A DNA stretch of 64,000 bases from Anodontia alba (GCA_964016985.1 OZ024833.1:64754687-64818686), one strand, 5' to 3'; shown: positions 20,780-29,983, numbered from the stretch's first letter. A program made the numbers and translations. The notes: generated by a model from the letters alone, not told the origin.

Positions 20780-21039
20780 ATAATGGACAGGTACATTTTG
20801 CTCTATTTCATTTGTGGCCTTGAATGTTGCTTTAAAAGCACGATTAAGACGAATTAAAAATCAGAATATATTATTATACAATTGCGTACATCTTATATGC
20901 ATATGCATGACCAGTGGTTCACGTTCAGTCTAGTATTAACGGTATACTGTACGCCTGAATGCATTCGTCGCGTATTTGTACTTTACTGCAATTTGTTTGC
21001 AACTGTTATAGCTTGAGATAAAGAGGGTATTAAGTAAAT

Positions 21040-21130
21040 ATTTTTCTTATTTCTACACAAAAATGTTGTGGGTACTCATTAGAAGTGCCTCGACGAGGCG
21101 AAATGAGAAAACAATCAAGACGTTTAGGAA
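21040..21130. mobile_element. PAL-A2 hairpin, right arm deleted
   Basis: GTTGTGGGTACTCATTAGAAG and CCTCGACGAGGC are present, then the stem ends abruptly at GAAATGAGAAAACAATC. Confidence 0.65.
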
Positions 21131-21176
21131 GAAGAAAATACTTATCTGTAGCTATGAGCTATACATGAATAGTATT

Positions 21177-21392
21177 AGACTGGCTCCAGTCTCCAGAGAC
21201 TAAATATTTATTCTTACAATCCTGTTTGATTCCTCCATTAAAATAAAACTAAAATAATATCATGACTATAAAGGCTGGTCACAAGTGACCAGCCTGTATA
21301 GGCATGATATTATTTTGGTTTTATTTTAGTGGATTATCAAACAGGATTATGAAGATATATATTTCGTCACTGGAGACTGGAGCCAGTCTAGA
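21177..21392. mobile_element. Palindrome S, about 215 bp
   Basis: AGACTGGCTCCAGTCTCCAG at the left faces CTGGAGACTGGAGCCAGTCT at the right. The inner arms ATAAAACTAAAATAATATCATG and partner lead to the tip CTGGTCACAAGTGACCAG. Only one copy is in the window. It lies in GPCR intron 1. Confidence 0.85.
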
Positions 21393-21479
21393 GTAGTATG
21401 TGAACATGTAACGATGCCATCCGTATCATATAATTGTAATGCATTGTATTTATAGTTACAGGTATACCTATAACTATAA

Positions 21480-21569
21480 CCTTGTCCGGTGTTATGTGAC
21501 TTCTGGTTTCAGTTTTTGATTTGACGTAATTCAGTTAGGAACCAAACGCCTCAGGTCACCGGACAAGGC
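21480..21569. mobile_element. Family Q palindromic repeat
   Basis: CCTTGTCCGGTGTTATGTGA faces CAGGTCACCGGACAAGG. GACTTCTGGTTTC is shared with the copy at 15533. Confidence 0.75.
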
Positions 21570-21639
21570 GGAGCGTCCAACTGAGATTGGCTTACAGTTG
21601 GGCTAGGCCTGCTATCTTTGCAGCAGGTAAGAGTAGAGG

Positions 21640-21812
21640 AGAAATAGTATTATTTCTTCGGTTTCTTCACCTTCACTTATTTTCTTCTTTGTCCCCTGTC
21701 GATCTCTTTCATCTCCCCTGCTGTCTTTTCTATCTCTCCCCTCCTTTTCTCTGGGAGACGACACAAAATTACCCACAAAGGTTGGCGTATCGTTAAACCC
21801 CAACACAACCAA
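21640..21812 (+). repeat. Dispersed repeat T, copy 2
   Basis: CT-rich tract, then GGGAGACGACACAAAATTACC and CACAAAGGTTGGCGTATCG, matching 4975-5150. Confidence 0.6.
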
Positions 21813-21950
21813 TCACCGGACAAAGTTATATATTTGCCTAAACACTTGCGTTTTCGAGGCAACCCTGTTATCTAAACCTGTATACATTTATGTAATTGAA
21901 ATTTATTGTAATTTTCCTTTACAATAAATTTATTGTAATTTTCCTTGCAG

Positions 21951-22074
21951 GCGTATTGTTTCATGTACATGAACAGTGGATGTAACCCTGTCATCTACGC
22001 ATGGAGAAGCCCAGCATTCCGTGAAGGTTACAAGGAAATTCTTTGTCGCCAAACAGGATACATCGTCACTGATG
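21951..22074 (+). CDS. GPCR exon 2 (TM7 and helix 8)
   Basis: Acceptor TTTTCCTTGCAG ends at 21950. Read in phase 0 from exon 1, the exon gives residues 306-346 plus one base: N317-P318-V319-I320-Y321 is the TM7 NPxxY motif. It is followed by a basic amphipathic stretch (FREGYKEIL) and C337, a likely palmitoylation site. The donor is G/GTAGGT after 22074, phase 1. If this donor is not used, the frame runs on for 33 codons to a TGA at 22173-22175, giving a longer hydrophobic tail. The spliced form is preferred because it gives a clean short C-terminus. Confidence 0.92.
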
Positions 22075-22487
22075 GTAGGTACCTTTTTTTGCATCCTGTT
22101 GCTGTCAAATCTCTCGCTTATATTTGTATACATGTATGCAGCTTCTTTTCTGCGCTTTTAATGGATTTTGCTTGAAAACCACATTAATTTCATTCAGAAA
22201 GAAACTTTTATTTAATATTTTGAAATGTCTAGAACCTCATTAAGTACTCAAAATGACGACACGCTTATTCTATAAACTTCTTTAACTTCCTTAGTTTTTA
22301 TCCGTTTTTGATCAAATTTACATTAAAATGCATAATTTGTAAGGAGCTTTCATCTTCGATCCACTCTTTACCAACCTTGCGTTTCCCTTTAAATGAAGCA
22401 GATGTTACAACCATTCTATCTGATTTCGTGGAAAAATGGTAGTAATATCTTACATTGTTATATCTAGATAGTACAAGGGTTGATTAA

Positions 22488-22698
22488 CCCTTAAAGCGCC
22501 AAGCAAAATTTGTAGCAGACGACATTGAAAAACATTTTTTTTTATTTTTTCAGATAAAACAAGTCTTGAAATTTCATGTGAATCGTCTGCCAAGCAGCAG
22601 ACGATTCACATGAAATATCAAGACTTGTTTTCTCTGAAAAAAGAAAATAAACATAAAAAAATTGTCGTTTGCTGCAGTTGTGAGTGGCGCTTTAAGGG
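22488..22698. mobile_element. Family E MITE, best copy, GPCR intron 2
   Basis: TTAA at 22484-22487 and 22699-22702. Ends CCCTTAAAGCGCCAAGC and GGCGCTTTAAGGG. Long arms (TCTTGAAATTTCATGTGAATC and inverse) meet at GTCTGCCAAGCAGCAGAC. Nearly a complete palindrome of 211 bp. Confidence 0.92.
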
Positions 22699-22778
22699 TT
22701 AATGTTCTGTTCTAGTAAAACTCTTATCTGCCTTTGATTTAGAAGTTATTAAGGTATTAAGGGTTTTATTGCTTTCAG

Positions 22779-22801
22779 GTAATATGGAGACGAATATGTG
22801 A
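22779..22801 (+). CDS. GPCR exon 3, C-terminal seven residues
   Basis: Acceptor TTTTATTGCTTTCAG ends at 22778. In phase 1 the exon completes Gly347 and encodes NMETNM followed by TGA at 22799-22801. With exons 1 and 2 (915 + 124 + 23 = 1062 bases) this gives exactly 354 codons. The fit of phase, acceptor and an immediate stop is suggestive. The exon is too short to be proven by sequence alone. Confidence 0.6.
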
Positions 22802-23211
22802 TTTTAGTTCTTTGGAGAAAGGTTGTTTACATATTTCTTATTGGATGCACATGTTTATCTATCATTTTCTTAGATTTCAGCACGTGCATGCCCTATCCCG
22901 CCATGCACTTTGTATTGTATAACAGTCACGTGTTATTTCGATGTAGTTTTCACGATGTACTTTTCACATGCCTATCCAGGACGCGGCGTCTGATCAGGGT
23001 CTACACTGTTTGCCACTCACTTTTGTAATTTTAGACACATTTAGAGGTAGTAAAATGGAATTGTTCCGGGCATTTTTGGAGAAATAGGCCTATAAGGTAT
23101 GTTCGATTTTATGGATATTCAAGGCGAATACGGAATGGAATACAAAATTCATCAAATTTATCCAAAATTTCCAATGAAAATAGTTTAAGTCACAAAGGCT
23201 TTGACTGAACC
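22802..23211 (+). other. Possible GPCR 3' UTR and downstream
   Basis: No coding signal. A family J half-stem (GGCGTCTGATCAGGGTCTAC) lies at 22984-23020. No convincing polyadenylation signal before AATAAA at 23939-23944, so the transcript end is unknown. Confidence 0.4.
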
Positions 23212-23330
23212 CAGCGAACCCCATCCGGATCCGCCTAAGGTCGTGAGCAAATCCACCTTATGATATGTACTTCCAGGGAAGACCGGATCAGCCTGCGCAT
23301 TCCGCGGGGACGGTTCATATCACATGATCC
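23212..23330. mobile_element. Family D fragment
   Basis: CTTCCAGGGAAGACCGGATC, CAGCCTGCGCATTCCGCGG, then a broken second stem. Confidence 0.45.
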
Positions 23331-23425
23331 GTCTCCTATACATTTTGAGATCTAGCACCTAATACTATGATAAACCATAAGATTAACATTTCATTCAATT
23401 GTCTTACCAGCCATACATTAATTAA

Positions 23426-23610
23426 CTCTTTCACTCCTGGGTTCTTCAAGTTTACTCTTCCGTCTTTAAATTTGGACTCGTCCATCACTGCAAATAGGGA
23501 TATCAGTCAAAAATTAAAAACTGACAAGTAGTATATCCTGATGAGAGGCCGTCTCATCTGGATTTACATTGTTTGAATAGGGGATTGTTTGATCTGTAGG
23601 GCTGAAAGGG
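23426..23610 (+). mobile_element. Family H MITE
   Basis: TTAA at 23422-23425 and the altered GTAA on the right. Ends CTCTTTCACTCCTGG and GGGCTGAAAGG. The stem at the centre (CTGATGAGAGGCCGTCTC) is degraded. Confidence 0.75.
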
Positions 23611-24054
23611 TAAAGAAAGCTTATGTACAGAGTTGAGGCAAATAATAATTTACACAAGTAGATGGGTCACGAGTTTAAATTATGTAATCTATGTATTAAA
23701 CTTATGCCGTATTGGATTTCTGTTAAAGTAACCATTTTACCGATAAACAGTGAAAACTGCACATCATATGGACAGACATAGTTTCAAAGATGGCTGCGTC
23801 GTTGATGGTAACAAAGGTTGCGTCACAAGTCACGTGTTCCCCAAACCAGAATGCATCTGTTTGAAAATTCACAATTTTGGATTTGTACGTCCTCATTTCT
23901 TTCGGAGTTCGACGTAGATTTGTGAAATTGATTTACAGAATAAATAAAAATTCAAGCAAAGTAATTTGGTGTAAATCGGAATCTTCATAAAAGAAAGTTT
24001 TTTTTTTTTTTTTTTTTTTTTCAGTCATAAAGTCTACTGGACTTAAAATATCTA
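23611..24054. other. Spacer, no gene seen
   Basis: Includes a 23-bp poly-T at 23999-24021 and AATAAA at 23939. No ORF worth noting. Confidence 0.5.
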
Positions 24055-24385
24055 AAGTCAACCCTCTTAATACCGCACTCGATACGACGACAAAATTCGT
24101 TAAAGAGATAATTTGGCTGGCGCAAAACCTTCGCCCGAGAAGTTACAATTAATCAGAAATTATGCAAGAACATTGTATTTAATACGTTTTGGATATTTGT
24201 TATAATCGCATCATTGAGGCGATTCTAACAAATAACCAAAAAATGCGTTCTATGATGAAATAAGAATAAAACAAGAATTTTGCTTACATATCATTCTGCT
24301 CATTATGGATTCTTTACAACGGCAAATTCATTTTAATGGCATCATCTTTGGGAACAAATAATGTCGTTGTAACGAGAGTTCACTG
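24055..24385 (-). mobile_element. Family K MITE, full copy
   Basis: On the minus strand it begins CAGTGAACTCTCGTTACAAC (TA at 24386-24387) and ends near AGGGTTGACTT. The central stem on TTTTGGATATTTGTTATAATC is intact except for a few changes. Confidence 0.87.
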
Positions 24386-24474
24386 TACCAGTTTTACCGC
24401 TCCATATATGTGGAGGAAGTAGTTTAACCAACAGATGAGAATCCACTTTATCTTACTCATCCCATTTCAAGACG

Positions 24475-24560
24475 CTCCAAATTAGCAGACGACAAATTAA
24501 TGATATTGTTTTCCTTGTATTTCTCGAAGGCTTGCAATCGTTTAATTTCCTGATATGTAG
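24475..24560. mobile_element. Family E fragment
   Basis: AATTAGCAGACGACAAATTA and TCTCGAAGGCTTGCAATCG are the left part of an E element. The right half is absent. Confidence 0.5.
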
Positions 24561-24836
24561 CCTAGCCACTATGCGTTAAAATTAATAATCTGACAACATA
24601 GTCATATACATTTATGTAGTTGCATTAAAATTAACAGTATAATGTTTTAGCTAAGCTAGTTTCCTTTCTCAGTTTTAGCCAGTAGGTGTATTGGAGACTC
24701 TACCAAATAGACTTGCCATCATTAAGATGACTATTTTTAGTAACAAAAATGTAATCAGACCCTTATTATCAGACTAGTAGCTAGTCTACCTGATATGGAG
24801 TTGTCTGTAGCAGTTGTATTCAGCGAATGAATTTAA

Positions 24837-25040
24837 CCCTTCTCTTGCTGAACTCGACATATCCTGTCTCAGCAAACAGTGTAGATCCAGATCAGTTGGC
24901 TTCTGAAGAAATCAACTGATCTGGATCTGCACTGTTTTTCGTTAAATATGTGAATTTCTATCAAAAATCATGATCAAGAAATCTGATTGGCTGGAAATTA
25001 GAAGTGGGCGTGGCATCTTAATTTATTCAGCAAGCAAGGG
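24837..25040 (+). mobile_element. Family I MITE, full copy
   Basis: TTAA at 24833-24836 and 25041-25044. Ends CCCTTCTCTTGCTGAA and TTCAGCAAGCAAGGG. The hairpin reads CAGTTGGCTTCTGAAG with flanking AACAGTGTAGATCCAGATC. The right-hand segment TGGCTGGAAATTAGAAGTGG matches 16642. Confidence 0.9.
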
Positions 25041-25082
25041 TTAAATTATCGTATTTACACTACGCATTAGAACAGATAGGGC

Positions 25083-25205
25083 TTAGCAAACAGTATAGAC
25101 CCAGATCAAACGCCGCAGAATGCGGCGTCTGATCAGAGTCTACACTGTTTGCCACTGATCCAGCAGTTTATAGACACGTCAAATAGTAGTCAAACGGAGT
25201 AAAGT
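25083..25205. mobile_element. Family J hairpin
   Basis: TTAGCAAACAGTATAGACCC and GAGTCTACACTGTTTGCC enclose a stem on AACGCCGCAGAATGCGGCGT. Confidence 0.75.
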
Positions 25206-25263
25206 GCAGTTTATAATTTTTTAGCTTTGTGATCATTTAGTAACCGAACAGCTGTCGCCTTAA

Positions 25264-25391
25264 CCCTGAAAGTCGTGTCGCATAAAGTTTTATGCTGGTT
25301 TCTGCTTCACTGGACCCTACTTGTTCCAAAACTGCACGATGCCACTCTGGCAGCATTGAGCAATTCGAAAAATCCAAGATGGCATGCGTAG
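25264..25391 (+). repeat. Left terminal inverted repeat of the 4.7 kb element
   Basis: Pairs in register with 29820-29947. Similarity is strongest in the outer 26 bp and around 25338-25383, and weak between, as expected for an old element. Confidence 0.75.
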
Positions 25392-25480
25392 GGTCACCAA
25401 AACTAAAACATTCATACGTGAGCCTCCTGTTTTGAATATTTCTATCAAACTTATCTAGAATTTAGGGTAATTAGACTAGT

Positions 25481-25616
25481 CGGTTCTAACGAATACCCAA
25501 AATCTATGTTTTTGAGCAGAAATACGTAAAATAGTGTTTACCCCTTTAACCCCAGTTTTACTATATAAAAGCGGGGTTTAAGGGTGTTAAAATTATATAG
25601 GCGTGTTTCCGTGATG
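25481..25616 (-). mobile_element. PAL-A MITE, half element
   Basis: Starts abruptly inside the hairpin (CGGTTCTAACGAATACCC) and keeps the left-terminal region to CGTGATG at 25616. It abuts and truncates the 3' end of the nuclease-like pseudogene. Confidence 0.85.
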
Positions 25617-26452
25617 TCATTTTGATCTTCAGCTGCACCAGTTGCACCAGTTTCCATTTCATCTGGTATTGTTTCTGGCTGCAGGCAGAATGTTCTTTCT
25701 TCTCGTGCATCCGTATTTAGAAGAACCGAAGTTCACTGGCTCTTGCTCAAGAGTGGATTTCCAAATGAATGTTTGTATATGTGTCCTTTTAACATTTTCT
25801 TCAAACGCTTCTGTTGTTTGAGGTAAGGACTTAAGTCTTGGTTTTCTGGTAAGTCTTAGTTTGCTTGTTTTGGTTAGCCAAACGTCATATCGGATTTCTG
25901 ACATTGATGACTTCATTCTACTGCCTTAGGATTCTCCAAGAAACGACGTAGCTTCAGCATTATTCTCAGAAAAGGCCGTGTTTGCATTACCAAGTTTGGC
26001 AAGTTTGAAACTCTTCACAAGTGTTTTCAGAACTGTACCCTTTCCTATGCCAAATAAATAGGCCACTGTGTCACGTTCTGAAATTGCGTGGGCTGCTAGA
26101 AGGTAGGGCTCGATCGTCTGCTGCTTTCTTACCTTTGTTCCTATATCTGCCGTTGTCCTCTGTCGTGACGTTTCCTCACTTAGGAGATTTAATTTACACA
26201 GGTTGTAGAAATGCAAGAGCAAGATGAAGACATCTGTGTCATTACGTATAACTCTTATTGCTTTGCTTTCTAGTTTACAATGGCGAGAACTTGCTGCGGT
26301 ATTATAGAACCAGCTTCCTCGTGACTTGCTTTCAGATCATTCCTCTCGATTCTTGCACCTTGCCTCACTTCAGCAGGTGTTAATTCTGATCCTTTCACGA
26401 ACAGTGGGCGAGCATGCCTTTCATCAGTCGGGGGCAATTCTTTGAAAAGCAA
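25617..26452 (-). pseudogene. Nuclease-like mobile gene, C-terminal half, broken
   Basis: Read from 26452 downwards. The first segment has a motif SHEEAGSIIPQQV (about 26287-26330). A frameshift near 26270 passes into a second frame with IRVIRNDTDVFILLLHFYNL (26210-26260) and then RDTVAYLFGIGKGTVLKTL (about 26022-26080). An in-frame TAA at 25926-25928 precedes MSEIRYDVWL and PQTTEAFEENVKRTHIQTFI. A further frameshift near 25685 leads into LQPETIPDEMETG, cut by the PAL-A fragment. E-rich, D-T-D and D...GIGKGT motifs in this order recall the acidic residues and helix-hairpin-helix of FEN/XPG nucleases. In intact relatives, as I recall them from cnidarian and mollusc genomes, the motifs read HEEAD and GCD; here they are HEEAG and ERD. 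Non-functional. Confidence 0.7.
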
Positions 26453-26780
26453 TCAGTTATTAAATATCATGTTTAACCTATCATACAATCAAAACTGGAA
26501 TAAACAAATGAAATATTTATCCATGATAATAATTAACTAGTTTTGAGTTTCCCCAGGATCATTTTTCGGTCAAAGCTCCAGATAAGAGGGAGTAAAAGGT
26601 ATTTCAGCATTGATTTTGTGAAAAATCAGCATTGAAACTAAAGCTGAGTGGTAAACATACCCGACGAAATTCTGGATTTCAGCATTGAAAGATTTAGAGG
26701 GTTACCATTTTCAATGAACTTTACATCTTTATAAAGAATTCTCCAGACATTGATTCTTTTTGTGAGACGTACCAGCACAT
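26453..26780. other. Spacer inside the 4.7 kb element
   Basis: AT-rich, with three copies of TTTCAGCATTGA-like sequence (26602-26700), two of them opposed. It separates the two pseudogene halves and could be an old intron or insertion. Confidence 0.45.
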
Positions 26781-27060
26781 CATCACGAAAACACGCCTAT
26801 ATAATTTTGACCCCTTTAAACCCCACTTTTATATAGTAAAACTGGGGTTAACAGGGGTATACGTTATTTTTCTTATTTCTGCTCAAAACATAGATTGTGA
26901 GTACTCGTTAGAACCGCCTCGCCGAGGCGCTTCTAACGAGTACTCACAATCTATGTTTTTGAGCAGAAATATGAAAAATATCAGAATTTTTTTATCTGAA
27001 AGTTTTTATTTTTTGGTTGTGAAATGTTCAATATACTTGAATAGGCTTGTTTTCGTAATG
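26781..27060 (+). mobile_element. PAL-A MITE, full copy inside the 4.7 kb element
   Basis: Termini CATCACGAAAACA and TGTTTTCGTAATG. The two hairpin arms differ at one base near the tip (GGCGG against GGCGC). Confidence 0.92.
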
Positions 27061-27153
27061 TTAGATTAGAAAGGGTTTCAACCCTTAAAGTACTGATTAC
27101 ATAGTGTACAAGTTTTTCCTTGGGCAATATTTGGGTTTTGTAACCAAACCGTA

Positions 27154-27772
27154 CGAGGGTCCTGCAAAAAGTTTTGTCACTGGGTTCGGATTACTTCAGT
27201 GCTACGTTTTATCAAACATATTTTTATTACAAACCTTCAAAGTATTCCCCCTTTACTGAAACACATGTTTGTAACCTTTTTACCCAGTCGCGAAAAGCAG
27301 ATAAATAGTCCACTTTTGGTATCTGGTGGAGACACTGATAATTAGCGCTGCCAAGAGAACTTCTAGACGTATACTTATTTCCAGAAAGCATTTTCATAAG
27401 CCTTGGAAATAAAAAGAAGTCACAGGGACTCAGGTCAGGTGAATAAGGTGGATGGTTTAAAACTTTCACCTTTTCAGAAGCCAAAAAAGACTTAAAAATC
27501 TCACACATATGAGAGGAGGCGTTGTCATGTAAAAGGTGGACTCCTGACCATCCTTTGCTTGGTCCATGTTCCAATGTAACAAGTAAATTGGTCAGTATAT
27601 AAGACTGCATTTATTTCAATTTGAAATTACTCGGTCAGCTGGAAAGCAATTTGCACGAACGGGTATCGTTAGTTATTCAACACACCATTCAAGTGCAGTG
27701 AAGCATTTTAAAATATACCTGGGATAAAACTTAGGAAGCCTATTAGTGACAGAACTTTTTGCAGGACCCTCG
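27154..27772 (-). mobile_element. Mariner element, internally deleted, TA-flanked
   Basis: Ends CGAGGGTCCTGCAAAAAGTT and (inverted) AACTTTTTGCAGGACCCTCG, bounded by TA at 27152-27153 and 27773-27774. At 619 bp it is about half the length of a full mariner. It encodes only the C-terminal part of a transposase, so it cannot move by itself. Confidence 0.95.
27227..27610 (-). pseudogene. Mariner transposase, C-terminal fragment
   Basis: A 127-codon open frame. It contains LLHDNASSH (second catalytic Asp) and YSPDLSPCDFFLFP (third Asp), with exactly 34 residues between the two aspartates, the DD34D spacing of mariner proper. The first catalytic Asp and the N-terminal DNA-binding helices are missing. 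The ATG used by the frame is internal to the original protein. The frame has stayed open without a stop, which suggests a fairly recent deletion. Confidence 0.93.
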
Positions 27773-27782
27773 TAAAGCGTCA

Positions 27783-27910
27783 TTTAGACGGCATCCTAAT
27801 TACTGTTTTATTCTGAGAAAAGAAGGCTTGATATTTCTTGTGAATTGTCTCTGCTTAGCAGACAATTCACCTGAAATGTTAAGCCTCATTTTCTCTTGGA
27901 ACTAAAAGAG
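27783..27910. mobile_element. Family E MITE, half element
   Basis: Arms GGCTTGATATTTCTTGTGAA and TTCACCTGAAATGTTAAGCC meet at TCTGCTTAGCAGA. TTAA at 27911-27914 marks the right side. The left end is missing, beside the mariner insertion. Confidence 0.7.
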
Positions 27911-27956
27911 TTAAAAATGTATTAGAAGCAGAAAAAATATATAGAGACACAATGGC

Positions 27957-28662
27957 ATACGTAACAATATTACTCTTTATTGGCTTATTCTCTTCACTTT
28001 TGTTTTTGCAGTCACACCAGGGATAACATGCCTTCACTTCATGTCACACTATTGTTATTTTAGATTTTCTAATACACGAGTACAAATAAAGTCAATGCGT
28101 TGTATCGAATTGCTTGTTTGAATGCAAGAGGTTTATTGAGTGAAAGCTGGTGACTTTTTCGTACCTTCTGCACGAGCAGTTCTTGTGATGCTATTTATGC
28201 TGAAATCAAAGTAGCGGTCGAAAACTAAGTAAACATCAGCTTCTTGGAGTTGCTCAGAAAATATCCAGATTAACGGTTCATATATCTTCTATGGTACCAT
28301 GTGAAGGCCAGTGGATCGTCAAAAGAATAGCACAACCGTCTATAACAATGACATTGGAATTTAGTGTAGTGTGTGTGGTGGGGGGGTGGGGGGTGGGGGG
28401 TTTGGGGAGGTTGTTCCACTGACAGCTTTTGCTTCAGTACAGATTTTGATTTCGTGATTCTCATGTCTCCGCTGTCTTCTAACATTGACGTAGGTCTAGG
28501 AGCCAACTCATGACTAAATACACTAGCCAAGTTAATCTCACTAGAAGCCGTCAATCCCATGGCTCTAGAAAAAATAAGTTTTGTGTCGACCTTAACAACT
28601 TTCTTGCTTTCGGCCATAGTAACTACATGTATAATGAGATAAAAAGGTAAAAACAAAAACAT
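27957..28662 (-). pseudogene. Nuclease-like mobile gene, N-terminal half, broken
   Basis: Read from 28662 downwards. The open frame gives MAESKKVVKVDTKLIFSR, then ELAPRPTSM and SGDMRITKSKSVLKQKL. A C/A-rich expansion (28370-28408 on the minus strand, translated as Pro/His) breaks the frame. In the next frame comes VIVIDGCAILLTIHWPSHG (28285-28345). After a stop and a shift near 28278 comes ADVYLVFDRYFDFSI and TRTARAEGTKK (28155-28240). A last weak segment is IQRIDFIC (about 28090). IDG, VFD.....SI and TR..R resemble the first acidic motif and the VFDGK...K...R segment of FEN-type nucleases. It continues in the half at 25617-26452. Confidence 0.68.
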
Positions 28663-28829
28663 ATTGGTGATGCTAATTTGCTAAATTTTAATCATAAACA
28701 GTATAAACGGTGCGTGAAAGATGCCAGACAACATCTGAAAAATCTCAACCACATACACGTGTCAAGATAGCAGAAGATTTTTCTGATGACGTAATAACAA
28801 CATCGCTTTCTGTGGAAAATACATAGAGA

Positions 28830-28987
28830 ATATTTACTCTTTTGCTGTGAATACCATAAATATTGTCATCGAGTGTAATGAAAACATCAGTATTTTCACG
28901 AGTGCGAAGCTTCGCACTCGTGAAAAATTTGAATGTTTTTATTACACGAGATGAATTTTTTTATGGTATTCACTGAAAAAGAGTAAA
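28830..28987. mobile_element. Palindrome W
   Basis: ATTTACTCTTTTGCTGTGAA faces TTCACTGAAAAAGAGTAAAT. The tip is CACGAGTGCGAAGCTTCGCA, perfectly self-complementary. Part of the left arm recurs at 37345-37440. It lies just upstream of the broken nuclease-like gene. Confidence 0.82.
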
Positions 28988-29030
28988 TTTTCTTTTTATT
29001 TTATTGTTTACACGCCAATGTGCGTTTCTG

Positions 29031-29190
29031 ACGTCATAAATAACGTCACCAAACAAAACATGAACGTCATGGCGTCGACGCTCAGTGCTTAACATGTGAA
29101 ACACTGGAGAGACAAAAAAAAAAAATCGGCAAATCGACATAATTTTGATACCAAACTGTTCCTTACATTCTAACTAAGAAAATGCATACC
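29031..29190. repeat. Dispersed repeat W-flank, copy 1
   Basis: TGACGTCATAAATAACGTCA, ACCAAACAAAACATG, GTCGACGCTCAGTGCTTAA and CCTTACATTCTAACTAAG all recur in the same order at 35563-35715. Confidence 0.75.
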
Positions 29191-29819
29191 AATACTTGAT
29201 ACTTTAGTTAAGAAACAAAGAAGTTAGAGGTGTTCAAAAATCTGAAGTGGAGGTAAGATCCACACCTGAAACAAAGAAGAAAACCGAAGTCGCCCAAAGC
29301 GAGGAGTGAAAATATAAATCGTATTAGTCACTAGTGAAATGATACGATATCAATTCACTTGTGATTGAGACCACTTTTATTTTCACCAGATATACACTGG
29401 TTTCACCGCTAACAATAAAATAAAAAATTGTAGCGTTTTGTTTATAAACGTTACACAAACGTTTATGTCACCCTCAAAGCGCTCTGAACTGCTTTTAAGT
29501 AATACGTGTGTTTCAGTGATGAAGCTACGAATGAATAAAGCAAGACAAACACACATACGACTACAAACTAAGAAGCAACTTACTTAATTATAGAATAACT
29601 ATCCTCTAACTTGCCTCTTTTTGTGATTAAAGCACGCATTTATTTTATTTTATTTTTTTTTTTCAAATTCAAGAAAATAAAAATTAACATTAACCATAAT
29701 ATTTTGACATATATTACAGTGACTATACTTCAGTTTAAAAATATGCAAAATAGTCGGGGAATGGTAATAATGAAGACCAAAGCAGTGAATAATAGAGAAT
29801 TTTGCAATAAGTTCCATTA
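29191..29819. other. Right inner part of the 4.7 kb element, no gene seen
   Basis: Contains the inverted pair GTTTATAAACGTTACACAAACG. A 96-codon ORF at 29611-29901 overlaps the terminal repeat and is not believable as a gene. Confidence 0.5.
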
Positions 29820-29947
29820 TTTTCTCCGCCATCTTGAAAATTTCAAAATGATTAACGATGCCAGGGTGGCATCACTCGGATTCTGCATCTGGCTGGTTTG
29901 AAGAAATAAAGAAAGTAGAAACATTTTATGCGGCACGACTTTCAGGG
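29820..29947 (-). repeat. Right terminal inverted repeat of the 4.7 kb element
   Basis: Partner of 25264-25391. It ends CACGACTTTCAGGG at the TTAC border. Confidence 0.75.
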
Positions 29948-29983
29948 TTACATGCCAAATCGCTGTTTGGCAACCGCACTAGA

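Larger units (their letters stand above)
25264..29947 (-). mobile_element. 4.7 kb TTAA-type element carrying a broken nuclease-like gene
   Basis: The outer 128 bp at each side are inverted repeats that align without gaps: both begin CCCTGAAAGTCGTG and CGCATAAA, and both carry GATGCCAC.CTGGCA and CAAGATGGC near their inner end. The left border is TTAA (25260-25263), the right TTAC (29948-29951), one change from a TTAA duplication. The only gene-like content between the ends is the split pseudogene on the minus strand (28662 down to 25617). Later insertions (PAL-A, mariner, family E) account for about 1.2 kb. The TTAA preference is known for piggyBac and Kolobok elements, but I see no transposase of either type, so the element may be non-autonomous or of an unknown type. 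Confidence 0.7.

Noticed and set aside
28270..28662. Intact 130-codon gene
   Set aside because: Only its first two thirds match the broken nuclease-like family. The Pro/His tail is a C/A-rich expansion and the true frame continues elsewhere.
29611..29901. 96-codon ORF
   Set aside because: It overlaps the right terminal repeat of the 4.7 kb element and is AT-rich.
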